Below are positions 1 to 11,976 of a stretch of 64,000 bases of DNA, in pieces. The translations under genes and the position numbers were made by a program. The stretch is taken from the NCBI RefSeq assembly GCF_000368685.1, contig NZ_KB849625.1, positions 1-64,000 on the forward strand. Reading direction: 5' to 3'. The notes under the pieces are model-generated. The model was not told the origin of the DNA and did no database searches. It saw only the letters and a program-made list of their open reading frames with translations. The DNA comes from Acinetobacter baylyi DSM 14961 = CIP 107474 (GTDB taxonomy: Bacteria; Pseudomonadota; Gammaproteobacteria; Pseudomonadales; Moraxellaceae). The stretch's first letter is position 1, and every line of letters starts with the position of its first letter.

Positions 1-1903
<1,903 letters not shown>

Positions 1904-2203
1904 TTAATACTTTTTTGATTTGTTGGGATGACCTTGCTTCTTTTTTTGCGTGTTGAAATTGTCAATAGATCAATCGAATTATTTAGATAATTATGGTGCC
2001 CTCGTTTGTTTGAACATTTTTAAAATAGGTCGAAATGAATGTGTTCGATCATTTTTAATCTTCTACGTATATCCATTTATGTACAAGCACTTTAATAGAA
2101 AAAGATCAGCCATATTTCACAATATGACTGACCAATTGTAGGTATATATTTTAATTTCTGTGTAAGTCCATATGGGCATGAATCATTTTTTAGCTTGCTT
2201 AAA

Positions 2204-3118
2204 TCATTTAGGGCAGCGGCTATATTGCATTGATGTTTTTTGATGAGTTAAGGTTAATGCACTCATCACAATTCCCATACAGATAAAAGCTGCACCAATC
2301 ACGATATTCAGCGTTAAAGCTTCATGCCATATCAATGCACCAAACAACAGGCTTAAGATAGGAATACACATGATTGAAATAGATGCGACGAAGGTATCGA
2401 CCTGACTCACAATCCAGTTCCACAGTGCAAAAGCAAAACCTGTTCCTATAATTGCAATATAAATCAGCAAAGATTCATTTAAAGGATTTAACCACACCTT
2501 CGCATCTACTGGCTCAAAGCTTAAAGCACCTATAAACACAACAACCCCACCCAGCAAGAGCTGCCAAATGGTCAATTTAATTTTGTCGTAAGTGGCAAAG
2601 TATTTTTTGATATATACCGTAGACATTGCCCAAAATAATCCTGAACCAATCAACATGATCTGACCCACAAGAGACAAATTCAAACCCAAATGATGAAGTT
2701 GTGGCCACAAAATCGCAATCAACCCTAATGTACCTAGAATCAAACCGAATATTTTTTGTCGAGTAAGATATTCATTCAAGAAGTAATGTGCCAATACTCC
2801 AATGAAAATCGGCATAGTAAAGACCAATACCGCAGAAAGACCTGAGTCAACAAATTGCATGGCAAAAGTCTGAGTTGTATAAAAGCCTAAACAGACCATA
2901 GCACTCAATATCATCAAACGCGGCCATTCATGCCGTTGTGGCATCACCGATTTTTTCATCACGCGCTGAACCAACATCAACGTGAGCGCGGCTAGAATGA
3001 GTCGTGTAGAAATGAATAAAAACGGCGGGAAAACTTGCAGACTATGCTTGACCAAGCCCCATAAAGATCCCCATACCAGACATAACAGGATAATGGCACT
3101 GATGACCCGAATATTCAC
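2204..3118 (-). CDS. EamA/DMT-family inner-membrane transporter
   Basis: A 304-residue hydrophobic protein with about ten predicted membrane helices arranged as two EamA repeats, the typical size and layout of drug/metabolite transporters (RhaT/YdcZ-like exporters). The early motif LVWGSLWGLVK and the second-repeat stretch GTGFAFALWNWIV are characteristic. Members export amino acids, nucleosides or other metabolites; the substrate cannot be read from sequence. It is divergent from the LysR gene starting at 3245. Such pairs are usually regulator and target, so its expression is probably controlled by that neighbour (inference). The C-terminus after the last helix is short and basic. Confidence 0.85.
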   Translation of the reverse strand: MNIRVISAIILLCLVWGSLWGLVKHSLQVFPPFLFISTRLILAALTLMLVQRVMKKSVMPQRHEWPRLMILSAMVCLGFYTTQTFAMQFVDSGLSAVLVFTMPIFIGVLAHYFLNEYLTRQKIFGLILGTLGLIAILWPQLHHLGLNLSLVGQIMLIGSGLFWAMSTVYIKKYFATYDKIKLTIWQLLLGGVVVFIGALSFEPVDAKVWLNPLNESLLIYIAIIGTGFAFALWNWIVSQVDTFVASISIMCIPILSLLFGALIWHEALTLNIVIGAAFICMGIVMSALTLTHQKTSMQYSRCPK

Positions 3119-3244
3119 GTATTTTACTCAACGCATAAAGATTAAACTGATTGTATAAAATAAATGACATCATGAATAATGTTATGTTTTAATAGATACA
3201 TCATTTTTTTTGATGTCTATGCATCTTCATTTGAGAATCATGCC

Positions 3245-4105
3245 ATGAATATTGATATCAGTGACATCAGATCATTTATTACAGTGGCGGAGCTCAAAAG
3301 TATTACGGCTGCGGCACAGAAGTTGAATTATTTACAGTCCAACATGACCGCCAAAATTAAAAAAATTGAAAATCATTACAATAAACAGCTTTTTATACGA
3401 AAACCGAAAGGTGTGGAACTCACAGTGCCTGGTATAAATGTATATCAGCAGTTTAAAAAGATGCTCTTCACTTGGGAAGAAACTGAAAATAAAATTCAGC
3501 AGCACGATAATGTTCTTCGCTTTGGAACCAATACCAGCTTGGGAGGTATGCGCTTTTATTCATCGTTCAGTCAACTTTATCAAGCTTACCCTGATCTGAG
3601 CATCACCATGAAAACAGGCGCTACAGGTTATATTGAAGAAGAAATTCTGAATGGAAATCTTGATATTGCTTATGTACTTGGACATCCCAAACAGAAAAAC
3701 CTGCAATACATTCAAAAAGCAGAGGATCAACTGGTTCTCATTGGGAAAAACGTGATTAATCATGAGAATATACAAGATTGTCTTGATCATCAAAATATTC
3801 TTTTTGCTTCAGAACAGTGTTGTTATGCCACGATTCTTGACAACATTTATACAGATTACAATTTAACCAAAGGTGAGTTGACGCATATTTATGATCATGA
3901 GGCTTTGATTCACTTTAGCCAGCTAGGTATGGGAATTTCCATGATCGCAAAATCTTTAGTCAAAAAATTTAATATTCAATACTATCGAGAAGTCCCTGAA
4001 CTCTACCGAAATATTGGTTTATATCTGATTTCCCGAAATAACCATGTATTCACTCCTATTGAAAAACAATTTATCGATTTAAATAATGCTTTAGAGAAAG
4101 TCTAA
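3245..4105 (+). CDS. LysR-family transcriptional regulator
   Basis: 286 residues. The N-terminal winged helix-turn-helix spans about 1-65 (DIRSFITVAELKSITAAAQKLN, then KIKKIE and LFIRKPKGVELT), followed by a LysR effector-binding domain. An upstream in-frame ATG at 3179 would add 22 residues not found in the family, so I chose the ATG at 3245. The HTH normally reads SxVS in its recognition helix; here it reads LQSNMTAKI, a small variation. The gene is divergent from the EamA exporter, which it may regulate. The inducer is unknown. Confidence 0.88.
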   Translation: MNIDISDIRSFITVAELKSITAAAQKLNYLQSNMTAKIKKIENHYNKQLFIRKPKGVELTVPGINVYQQFKKMLFTWEETENKIQQHDNVLRFGTNTSLGGMRFYSSFSQLYQAYPDLSITMKTGATGYIEEEILNGNLDIAYVLGHPKQKNLQYIQKAEDQLVLIGKNVINHENIQDCLDHQNILFASEQCCYATILDNIYTDYNLTKGELTHIYDHEALIHFSQLGMGISMIAKSLVKKFNIQYYREVPELYRNIGLYLISRNNHVFTPIEKQFIDLNNALEKV

Positions 4106-4231
4106 TCATCGGTTTTCTCTATTTTATCTTTGGGTTAAATAACAAAATCTGTATGTCCCCACCAAACTCAACAAGGAGATTTAATTTTTTTTCCACTCAA
4201 GATATTCAATGCTCAGAAAAAATAAAATAAG

Positions 4232-4287
4232 TGCTACAATACATACCATTCCGAATTCTCAAGACCCTCGTTTCAGGTCTTTTTTTA
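4232..4287 (+). promoter_or_regulatory. argG promoter and leader hairpin (attenuator-like)
   Basis: An extended -10 element (TG, one base, TACAAT) lies at 4232-4240. It is followed at 4261-4287 by a hairpin: AAGACC at 4261-4266 pairs with GGTCTT at 4276-4281 and runs into a tract of eight T. The hairpin ends only 18 bases before the argG ATG and leaves no room for a second promoter, so argG transcripts must read through it. It could be an attenuator, or the end of a short RNA coming from the left. No start-to-stop leader peptide was found. Confidence 0.5.
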
Positions 4288-4290
4288 TAA

Positions 4291-5646
<1,356 letters not shown>

Positions 5647-5663
5647 TCATCTTTAAATGATCC

Positions 5664-5698
5664 AAATAAAAGCCGTCTATTGATGGCTTTTATTTTTT
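5664..5698 (+). terminator. Intrinsic terminator of argG
   Basis: A perfect 11-bp stem: AAATAAAAGCC at 5664-5674 pairs with GGCTTTTATTT at 5685-5695 across a ten-base loop, followed by more T. It lies 18 bases after the argG stop. Confidence 0.85.
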
Positions 5699-5842
5699 AA
5701 AGAGCTCATACGTCTCGGAATGCATCATGTAATGCACCTATCATGATCGCAATCTGCTTTTAACGTGAATTACAGACAATTCAAGTTACCATTTTTAGCC
5801 TAATTGGATTATCATCTGTTTTATTTTACAGCCTGAATACCC

Positions 5843-6877
5843 TTGGACACGATTACTCTTTTACAGCCAGATGATTGGCACGCACATTTACGTGATGGTC
5901 TTGCCCTTAAACGTACCGTTCCAGATTTAGCTCAACAATTTGCCCGCGCAATTTGTATGCCAAATCTTGTTCCACCCGTAAAAACTGTAGATGAAGCTGA
6001 AGCCTATCGTGAACGAATCATGGCGCATGTTCCAGAGGGTGTACATTTTGATCCGCGCATGGTGCTTTATTTTACTGACCATACTTCACCAAGTGAGGTC
6101 AAGAAAATTAAAGACTCTGCCCATGTCAATGCGATCAAGCTTTATCCTGCGGGTGCAACCACCAACTCAGATAACGGCGTAAGTGATATTCGTAAAGTAT
6201 ATGCAGTGATTGAACAGCTTGAAGAACATCAGGTTCCTCTTTTATTGCATGGTGAAGTCACCCATCATCACGTTGATATTTTTGATCGTGAAAAGCGCTT
6301 TCTAGATGAAGTTCTTTCCCCGCTTCTCAAACAGTTTCCAAAACTTAAACTGGTACTTGAACACATCACCACCAGTGAAGCTGCACATTTTGTACTCGAA
6401 CAAGACCGTAATGTCGCTGCAACCATTACACCACAGCACTTACTCTTCAACCGCAACGATATGTTGGTGGGTGGAATTAAACCACATTTCTATTGTTTGC
6501 CAATTTTAAAACGCCAAACACATCAGCAAACACTGATTGAAGTGGCGACCAGCGGAAATCCTAAATTTTTCTTGGGTACAGACAGCGCACCCCACTCAAA
6601 AAATGCCAAAGAAAATGCATGTGGTTGTGCAGGCTGCTATAGCGCACCAACAGCGATTGAGCTCTATGCTCAAGCATTCGATCAAGTCAATAAAATTGAA
6701 CGTCTAGAAGGCTTTGCAAGTCATTTTGGCGCAGATTTTTACGGTTTGCCACGTAACACCAATACCATTACCCTGGTCAAGGAAGATCAGATTATTCCTG
6801 AACAGCTTGACTATCTGGATGATGAAAAGATTATTCCACTTTATGCAGGAAAAACCATTCAATGGAGAAAAGTGTGA
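5843..6877 (+). CDS. pyrC: Dihydroorotase
   Basis: Catalyses reversible cyclisation of carbamoyl-aspartate to dihydroorotate in pyrimidine synthesis. 344 residues, like E. coli PyrC (348). Metal and substrate motifs are visible: DWHAHLRDG near the N-terminus, the lysine to be carbamylated in [22 protein letters not shown] and GTDSAPHS. The start is TTG at 5843: a TGA stop lies in frame at 5834 and there is no other start before the conserved N-terminus. The last 16 bases overlap rnt, suggesting translational coupling. Confidence 0.96.
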   Translation: MDTITLLQPDDWHAHLRDGLALKRTVPDLAQQFARAICMPNLVPPVKTVDEAEAYRERIMAHVPEGVHFDPRMVLYFTDHTSPSEVKKIKDSAHVNAIKLYPAGATTNSDNGVSDIRKVYAVIEQLEEHQVPLLLHGEVTHHHVDIFDREKRFLDEVLSPLLKQFPKLKLVLEHITTSEAAHFVLEQDRNVAATITPQHLLFNRNDMLVGGIKPHFYCLPILKRQTHQQTLIEVATSGNPKFFLGTDSAPHSKNAKENACGCAGCYSAPTAIELYAQAFDQVNKIERLEGFASHFGADFYGLPRNTNTITLVKEDQIIPEQLDYLDDEKIIPLYAGKTIQWRKV

Positions 6878-7527
6878 CACAAGAAAATGCCACCCCTCCT
6901 GTGATTGGTCAGCGTTTCCGTGGCTTTTTACCTGTTGTTGTCGATGTCGAAACAGCAGGTTTTAATGCCCAGACTGATGCACTTCTTGAAATTGCATGCA
7001 TCCCTATCGTTTATAACGAACAGGGTTTATTTGTTCCAGGTGAATCTTATCATGCGCATATCAATCCTTTTGAAGGCGCTAATCTAGATCGTCGTTCGCT
7101 GGATTTTATCGGAATCGATCCATTTAATCCGATGCGAATTGCGATGGCAGAAGATGAACGCAGTGCATTAAAACGGATTTTTAAATCCATTCATGAGGTA
7201 CGTAAGCAGCAGCAATGTACACATGCTGTTTTAGTGGGACACAATGCTCACTTTGATTTAGGTTTTTTACAGGCTGCGATTGCACGTACTAGTACCAAAA
7301 ACCAGAATCCTTTTCATAGTTTTTCTGTATTTGATACGGTCACATTAAGTGCAGTCATGTTTGGCCAAACCGTTTTGGCCAAAGCCTGTATACAAGCTGG
7401 CATTGATTTTGATGGCAAAGAAGCACATTCGGCGTTGTACGATACACAAAAAACTGCTGAACTGTTTTGCTATATTTTAAACAAACTCTCTCCACACCTA
7501 CTTGACACTTTCCTGGCGGATCAATAA
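6862..7527 (+). CDS. rnt: Ribonuclease T
   Basis: A DEDD-family 3'-5' exoribonuclease that trims the 3' ends of tRNA and other stable RNAs. 221 residues; the family is about 215. Exo motifs are present: [10 protein letters not shown] (Asp and Glu), [12 protein letters not shown], and [13 protein letters not shown] with the catalytic His and Asp. The ATG at 6862 overlaps pyrC; a GTG at 6874 is an alternative start. The gene lies directly before a tRNA-Glu gene whose promoter sits in its last codons, so a tRNA-maturation nuclease and tRNAs are neighbours. Confidence 0.95.
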   Translation: MEKSVTQENATPPVIGQRFRGFLPVVVDVETAGFNAQTDALLEIACIPIVYNEQGLFVPGESYHAHINPFEGANLDRRSLDFIGIDPFNPMRIAMAEDERSALKRIFKSIHEVRKQQQCTHAVLVGHNAHFDLGFLQAAIARTSTKNQNPFHSFSVFDTVTLSAVMFGQTVLAKACIQAGIDFDGKEAHSALYDTQKTAELFCYILNKLSPHLLDTFLADQ

Positions 7528-7530
7528 GAT
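7502..7530 (+). promoter_or_regulatory. Promoter of the first tRNA-Glu, inside the rnt 3' end
   Basis: TTGACA at 7502-7507, a 17-base spacer, and TAAGAT at 7525-7530. The rnt stop codon TAA at 7525-7527 forms half of the -10 box. The tRNA begins 15 bases later. Confidence 0.7.
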
Positions 7531-7545
7531 ACCGCCATCCTCAAC

Positions 7546-7621
7546 GTCCCTATCGTCTAGAGGCCTAGGACATCGCCCTTTCACGGCGGTAACCGGGGTT
7601 CGAATCCCCGTAGGGACGCCA
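7546..7621 (+). tRNA. tRNA-Glu (anticodon UUC), copy 1
   Basis: 76 bases with an encoded CCA end. The acceptor arm GTCCCTA pairs with TAGGGAC, the T arm is CCGGGGTTCGAATCCCCG, and the anticodon loop CTTTCAC gives anticodon TTC. The gene sequence is identical to those at 7911, 11704 and 11805. The following 290 bases up to copy 2 hold no supported gene, only the promoter of copy 2. Confidence 0.97.
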
Positions 7622-7865
7622 TCTTCTTTTTCTTTGTTTTTAGGTTATACCGTTCGTCCTGTAAGAGATGAGTGTCGTATGCATATAGTAAAGAAAGTCA
7701 ATATTACGTCCTGCTGCATTATATTTTTATATTTCATTTTAATCTTCAAACTAGCCCTCTACGATCTCCTTATCTCGTAGGTATTCAATCCCTAACTTAT
7801 TTTGTTACTCTCCGCTATTTTTTAAACAATCAATCTCTTTTTTCGATATTTTACTCAAAAGCAAA

Positions 7866-7894
7866 TTGACACAAAAGTTCAAACTCCCTATTAT
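7866..7894 (+). promoter_or_regulatory. Promoter of the second tRNA-Glu
   Basis: A near-consensus sigma-70 promoter: TTGACA at 7866-7871, a 17-base spacer, and TATTAT at 7889-7894. It is followed by a discriminator rich in C and the tRNA at 7911. Confidence 0.8.
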
Positions 7895-7910
7895 ACGCAC
7901 ACCTCGCAAC

Positions 7911-7986
7911 GTCCCTATCGTCTAGAGGCCTAGGACATCGCCCTTTCACGGCGGTAACCGGGGTTCGAATCCCCGTAGGGACGCCA
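7911..7986 (+). tRNA. tRNA-Glu (anticodon UUC), copy 2
   Basis: Identical in all 76 bases, including CCA, to copy 1. It has its own strong promoter. No clear terminator is seen before the permease gene at 8113. Confidence 0.97.
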
Positions 7987-8112
7987 TATCTACATTTTCT
8001 CTCTCAAACCAACGCTTCTATCTCATTGATTATTCTTTGAGTGTTCTCAGATTGCACATTTTGGTTTTTTCTCTAAAATAGCGCTCTTCTTTCATCTTGA
8101 TGTGTTTTGTCT

Positions 8113-9531
8113 ATGCCGCCAGAATCCACAGATACAAAAGTGCTCGATAGTGCTGCACCCTTAAAACGAGCCATGAGTACCCGTCATTTGGTTATGCTGT
8201 CATTAGGCGGTGCGATTGGTACAGGGTTGTTTCTTGGTTCAGGGGAAGTCATTACCCAGACAGGGCCGATTGGAGCAGTGATTGCCTATATGCTTGGCGG
8301 TTTGATTGCATATATGGTGATGTTATGTCTGGGTGAACTGGCCGTACACATGCCTGTATCAGGATCTTTCGGCGCTTATGCCAAAAAATACATCGGGCCA
8401 GGCACAGGCTACATGATTTCATGGGTTTACTGGCTCACATGGACAGCAACGCTGGGTACCGAATTTACAGCCGCTGCATTACTCATGCAGGAATGGTTTC
8501 CTCATACATCGATGTGGATCTGGACTATTATTTTTGCCTTGACTATTTTTGGGCTAAATTTAAGTTCCACACATATTTTTGCCGAATCAGAATTCTGGTT
8601 ATCATTGGTTAAAGTCCTCACTGTCATTAGCTTTATTATTCTTGGACTATTGGCTATTTTCGGGATTATTCATTTTGAGGGACATGCCTCCGCACCACTG
8701 TTTAGCAATCTGACCAGTCACGGCTGGTTTCCACAGGGTTTGATGCCAATTTTTGCAACAATGCTGATTGTAAATTTTGCATTTTCTGGAACTGAACTAA
8801 TTGGTGTGGCAGCAGGCGAAACCAAAGATCCTTCTATCAATGTACCAAAAGCCATCAATGCTGCCATCTGGCGTCTGCTGATCTTTTTCGTTGGAACCAT
8901 TGTTGTTATAAGTGCTTTATTGCCCTATGATCAGACTGGCCTCGGCGGTCATAACGTCAGTAATAGCCCGTTTGTAACTGTGTTTCAATATATTGGTATT
9001 CCCTATGCAGATCATATTATTCGCTTTGTGATTATTACCGCACTCCTGTCAGCAGCAAACTCTGGTTTGTATGCCGCATCACGCATGATGTGGTCTTTAT
9101 CAAATCAACGCCAGCTTCCTTCTGTCTTTTCAAAGCTAACGGCCAGTGGCACCCCCATTATTGCCTTAGTGGTTACCATGTTTGGCGCAATTCCTGGCTT
9201 ACTCTCGGAGCAATTTGCACCTGAAACGATTTTTAAGAATCTTTTGGGCGTGGCTGCATTTACCATGGTGATTGTATGGATGAGCATCTGCTTAAGTCAG
9301 TTTAATTTCAGACGGCACTGGTATAAACAAGGCTATCACGCCAAAGACTTAAAATTCGCAGCTCCCCTGTTTCCAATTTTACCCATTTTAGGCTTCTTGT
9401 TTTGTTTGATTACTGGACTAAGTATGGCGAAAGATCCAGAAATGTTGCCTGGTTTTATTGGATGCTTAATTTTTGTAGCGTGTTGCTATTTGAGCCACTA
9501 CATATTTTATCGGGAAAAAAGCAAGCTGTGA
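8113..9531 (+). CDS. APC-family amino acid permease, MmuP-like
   Basis: A 472-residue inner-membrane permease with about twelve helices. The N-terminal signature RHLVMLSLGGAIGTGLFLGSG is that of the amino acid-polyamine-cation family. By recall, its segments (WVYWLTWTATLGTEFTAA, FAFSGTELIGVAAGE, LLSAANSGLYAASRM) match E. coli MmuP, the S-methylmethionine permease, more closely than LysP or CycA. Substrate specificity is therefore inference, and no mmuM homocysteine methyltransferase lies beside it. I chose the ATG at 8113; a TTG at 8107 is an in-frame alternative. It lies alone between tRNA-Glu copy 2 and a terminator. Confidence 0.88.
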   Translation: MPPESTDTKVLDSAAPLKRAMSTRHLVMLSLGGAIGTGLFLGSGEVITQTGPIGAVIAYMLGGLIAYMVMLCLGELAVHMPVSGSFGAYAKKYIGPGTGYMISWVYWLTWTATLGTEFTAAALLMQEWFPHTSMWIWTIIFALTIFGLNLSSTHIFAESEFWLSLVKVLTVISFIILGLLAIFGIIHFEGHASAPLFSNLTSHGWFPQGLMPIFATMLIVNFAFSGTELIGVAAGETKDPSINVPKAINAAIWRLLIFFVGTIVVISALLPYDQTGLGGHNVSNSPFVTVFQYIGIPYADHIIRFVIITALLSAANSGLYAASRMMWSLSNQRQLPSVFSKLTASGTPIIALVVTMFGAIPGLLSEQFAPETIFKNLLGVAAFTMVIVWMSICLSQFNFRRHWYKQGYHAKDLKFAAPLFPILPILGFLFCLITGLSMAKDPEMLPGFIGCLIFVACCYLSHYIFYREKSKL

Positions 9532-9553
9532 TAGATACACACAAGAACCTCGG

Positions 9554-9584
9554 AAAAGTGTAGCAAAATCGCTACACTTTTCTT
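9554..9584 (+). terminator. Intrinsic terminator after the permease
   Basis: A perfect 11-bp stem: AAAAGTGTAGC at 9554-9564 and GCTACACTTTT at 9571-9581, with a six-base loop and a short T run. Confidence 0.8.
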
Positions 9585-9658
9585 TGAATAACACTGGTTT
9601 AAATGCCGAATCACCTGTAAATTTTGAATTAACATAAGAATAAATTATTAAGATCACG

Positions 9659-10567
9659 ATGAAAATTGTCTTTATACATGGCGCACATCAACAAAATATA
9701 GATGCAATACAGCTTGAACAGTATTGGTTAAATATTTTTCAGCTTGGTCTTAAACAATCTGATTTGGAGATGAGCCTAGAGGGTGTCGATGTTTCTGTAC
9801 CCTATTATGGTGATCTTCTGTTACAACATACCTACAGTCATGTCCCTGTTGAGCAGGTTGGATTCACACATGCCTGGCAAAGCTGGCACCTGCCTTTTCT
9901 ACCTCAAAATCCGCCACAAACGATACAGAACGATCAAACACTCATTTCTTTACTGACCCAGGACGAACAGCAGCTTAACTTAAGCTCCAAGCTCTACCTT
10001 TTATCGCATTTGGCAAAAGATCGATTATTGAAAGAGTTTGTGATGTTACTCAGTAAATTTCCTAAACTCCATGAAAGTGTGATTCAAAAACTCATTATAG
10101 AAGCCTACCTATATCTGGCAAATCCAGAGTTTATGCAGGATGTACATGACAGAATAGCGGCTTCTTTTGATCGTGATGAGGACTATATTGTTGTTGCCCA
10201 TTCTTTAGGAACCATCATTGCCTATAACCTTTTACAACAACTGAAACATATTCGTGTACAACGCTTTATTACGCTGGCTTCACCACTGGCATTTCGTGTT
10301 ATTCAGTCTAAACTCATCAATCCCATCACTAGACCCAATAGCCTGACAGGGGACTGGTTCAATTTTTATTCTCATGAAGATTATCTGAGCACATTCCCCC
10401 TAGAACACTCTCCTTTTAATTTTCAACCCGCCATTATTAATCAGGGGATTTCAACTTTTGTGCATAAGCCACATGAAATTTTAGGTTATTTACAACATCC
10501 ATCTGTTATACAAAGCATTATTGATCCTATCTTCCCAAGCCCTATGCGTTATTTGGATTATGGCTAA
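9659..10567 (+). CDS. Alpha/beta hydrolase of unknown role, paralogue 1
   Basis: 302 residues, no signal peptide, probably cytosolic. The N-terminus MKIVFIHGAHQQ is a beta strand leading to an HG oxyanion motif. The nucleophile elbow VVAHSLG places Ser182; likely acid and histidine are Asp241 (YSHEDYLS) and His272 (HKPHEILGYL). The middle, about 60-160, is helical and unlike common lipases. A tandem paralogue follows at 10681 with the same length and motifs at the same positions. I do not recognise a named family; substrate unknown. The pair sits between two groups of tRNA-Glu genes. Confidence 0.8.
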   Translation: MKIVFIHGAHQQNIDAIQLEQYWLNIFQLGLKQSDLEMSLEGVDVSVPYYGDLLLQHTYSHVPVEQVGFTHAWQSWHLPFLPQNPPQTIQNDQTLISLLTQDEQQLNLSSKLYLLSHLAKDRLLKEFVMLLSKFPKLHESVIQKLIIEAYLYLANPEFMQDVHDRIAASFDRDEDYIVVAHSLGTIIAYNLLQQLKHIRVQRFITLASPLAFRVIQSKLINPITRPNSLTGDWFNFYSHEDYLSTFPLEHSPFNFQPAIINQGISTFVHKPHEILGYLQHPSVIQSIIDPIFPSPMRYLDYG

Positions 10568-10680
10568 TTTATTCGATTCAAAGCTGCTAACCAATGGATT
10601 AAGATCAATAGAAAATATCGACGATTATCAAATTTTGCAGGACTGATTCAAAACTAACACTTATAAGAAGATAAGATGCG

Positions 10681-11580
10681 ATGAATATTGTATTTATACA
10701 TGGCATGAATCAACAGCAATTCAATGCACTCTCATTACGTAAGCACTGGTTAAATATCTTTCGCCAAGGGCTGAAAAAATATCATTTGCCATTTAATTTT
10801 GATATACATCAATTACATTTTCCATTTTATGGTGATTTGCTTACACAAAGTCATCTCAGTAATACTTTTGATCTGGAAACTTTTTTACCTAAATCGCTCC
10901 TTAACTTTCATCTCCCTGTTCATTTAAATATCCACCATACTACAATTGAGCATCAAGCATCTCTGAGTACTTTGCATCCAGACCACATCAATACCAAATC
11001 CATCAAAAAGCAATTACACGAAGAAACCATGTTGATTAAAGATCGATCTCTCAAAGAGCTTATGATCTTACTGAACCACTTTCCTAAATTACATGAAAGC
11101 CTTATTCATCAATTTCTGGTAGAAACGTATTGTTATCTGGCCAACCCACAATTTATGCATAACGTCCATCAACGTATTCTGCTTGGCATACCATCGCAGC
11201 AACCCTGCATTGTGGTTGCACATTCGCTGGGGTCTGTGATTGCTTATAATCTATTGTGCAACATGAATGCAGATTCGAATATTCAGTGCTTTATCACATT
11301 AGGATCACCTCTGGCCTTTCGTGTTATTCAGCAACGCTTGAGTATGCCCATTCACTATCCAGAGTCACTGCATGGACGATGGTATAATTTTTATTCGCAC
11401 GATGACTTTTTAACGGCTTTCCCATTACAAAAGCCACCTTTTGATTTTAATCCGCCTATTTTTAATCAGGAAATTTCGACCTCTGCCCTACACCCACATC
11501 AAATTATGAGTTACTTACAACACCCCGATGTTTTGAAAACCATTCTGAAAGTATGCTGTCCATTTGAAAATACGGGTTAA
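10681..11580 (+). CDS. Alpha/beta hydrolase of unknown role, paralogue 2
   Basis: 299 residues, clearly homologous along its whole length to the previous gene: MNIVFIHGMNQQ, FPKLHESLIHQFLVETYCYLAN, the nucleophile elbow VVAHSLGSVIAYNL with Ser182, then YSHDDFLTAFPL and HPHQIMSYLQHP carrying the likely Asp and His. It is richer in His and AT bases than its neighbours. The gap to paralogue 1 is 113 bases without a terminator, so they may be one operon. This is an old duplication: the two are diverged but collinear. Function not recognised. Confidence 0.8.
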   Translation: MNIVFIHGMNQQQFNALSLRKHWLNIFRQGLKKYHLPFNFDIHQLHFPFYGDLLTQSHLSNTFDLETFLPKSLLNFHLPVHLNIHHTTIEHQASLSTLHPDHINTKSIKKQLHEETMLIKDRSLKELMILLNHFPKLHESLIHQFLVETYCYLANPQFMHNVHQRILLGIPSQQPCIVVAHSLGSVIAYNLLCNMNADSNIQCFITLGSPLAFRVIQQRLSMPIHYPESLHGRWYNFYSHDDFLTAFPLQKPPFDFNPPIFNQEISTSALHPHQIMSYLQHPDVLKTILKVCCPFENTG

Positions 11581-11657
11581 ATATCATACTAATATCATTA
11601 AAATGAATTATTTTTAATCGTTCAAAAGTAAAATACAGTTTTTTTGCCGAAAACAAT

Positions 11658-11686
11658 TTGACAGTATTATGAAATCAACCTAATAT
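11658..11686 (+). promoter_or_regulatory. Promoter of tRNA-Glu copies 3 and 4
   Basis: TTGACA at 11658-11663, a 17-base spacer and TAATAT at 11681-11686, followed by a discriminator rich in C. The arrangement is the same as before copy 2. Confidence 0.8.
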
Positions 11687-11703
11687 ACGCCCACCTCTGA
11701 AAC

Positions 11704-11779
11704 GTCCCTATCGTCTAGAGGCCTAGGACATCGCCCTTTCACGGCGGTAACCGGGGTTCGAATCCCCGTAGGGACGCCA
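11704..11779 (+). tRNA. tRNA-Glu (anticodon UUC), copy 3
   Basis: All 76 bases are identical to copies 1 and 2. It is separated from copy 4 by only 25 bases, so both are probably cut from one transcript. Confidence 0.97.
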
Positions 11780-11804
11780 ATTTTCAGATACTGCCTCACT
11801 ATAA

Positions 11805-11880
11805 GTCCCTATCGTCTAGAGGCCTAGGACATCGCCCTTTCACGGCGGTAACCGGGGTTCGAATCCCCGTAGGGACGCCA
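11805..11880 (+). tRNA. tRNA-Glu (anticodon UUC), copy 4
   Basis: All 76 bases are identical to the other copies. It is the second gene of a two-tRNA transcript ending at the terminator 11904-11935. Confidence 0.97.
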
Positions 11881-11903
11881 AATTCGATCACTATGATCAT
11901 CAG

Positions 11904-11935
11904 TAAGCCTCACAATTGTGAGGCTTATTTGTTTG
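11904..11935 (+). terminator. Terminator of the tRNA-Glu pair
   Basis: A 24-base perfect palindrome at 11904-11927 (TAAGCCTCACAA and its complement), followed by a T-rich run. Confidence 0.8.
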
Positions 11936-11976
11936 TAGTTTTAAATCCTACCCAATACAAAACTGTACTTTATGGC

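Noticed and set aside
1950..2141. 63-codon plus-strand frame between fadH and the DMT transporter
   Set aside because: AT-rich, no ribosome site, no recognisable protein pattern.
7502..7780. 92-codon frame running through tRNA-Glu copy 1
   Set aside because: It reads through the tRNA gene; a similar short frame at 7672-7869 also lacks a ribosome site.
7546..11880. Repeated 76-base units as a possible CRISPR or mobile repeat
   Set aside because: Each unit folds as a complete tRNA-Glu with CCA end; spacing is irregular and no cas or transposase gene is present.
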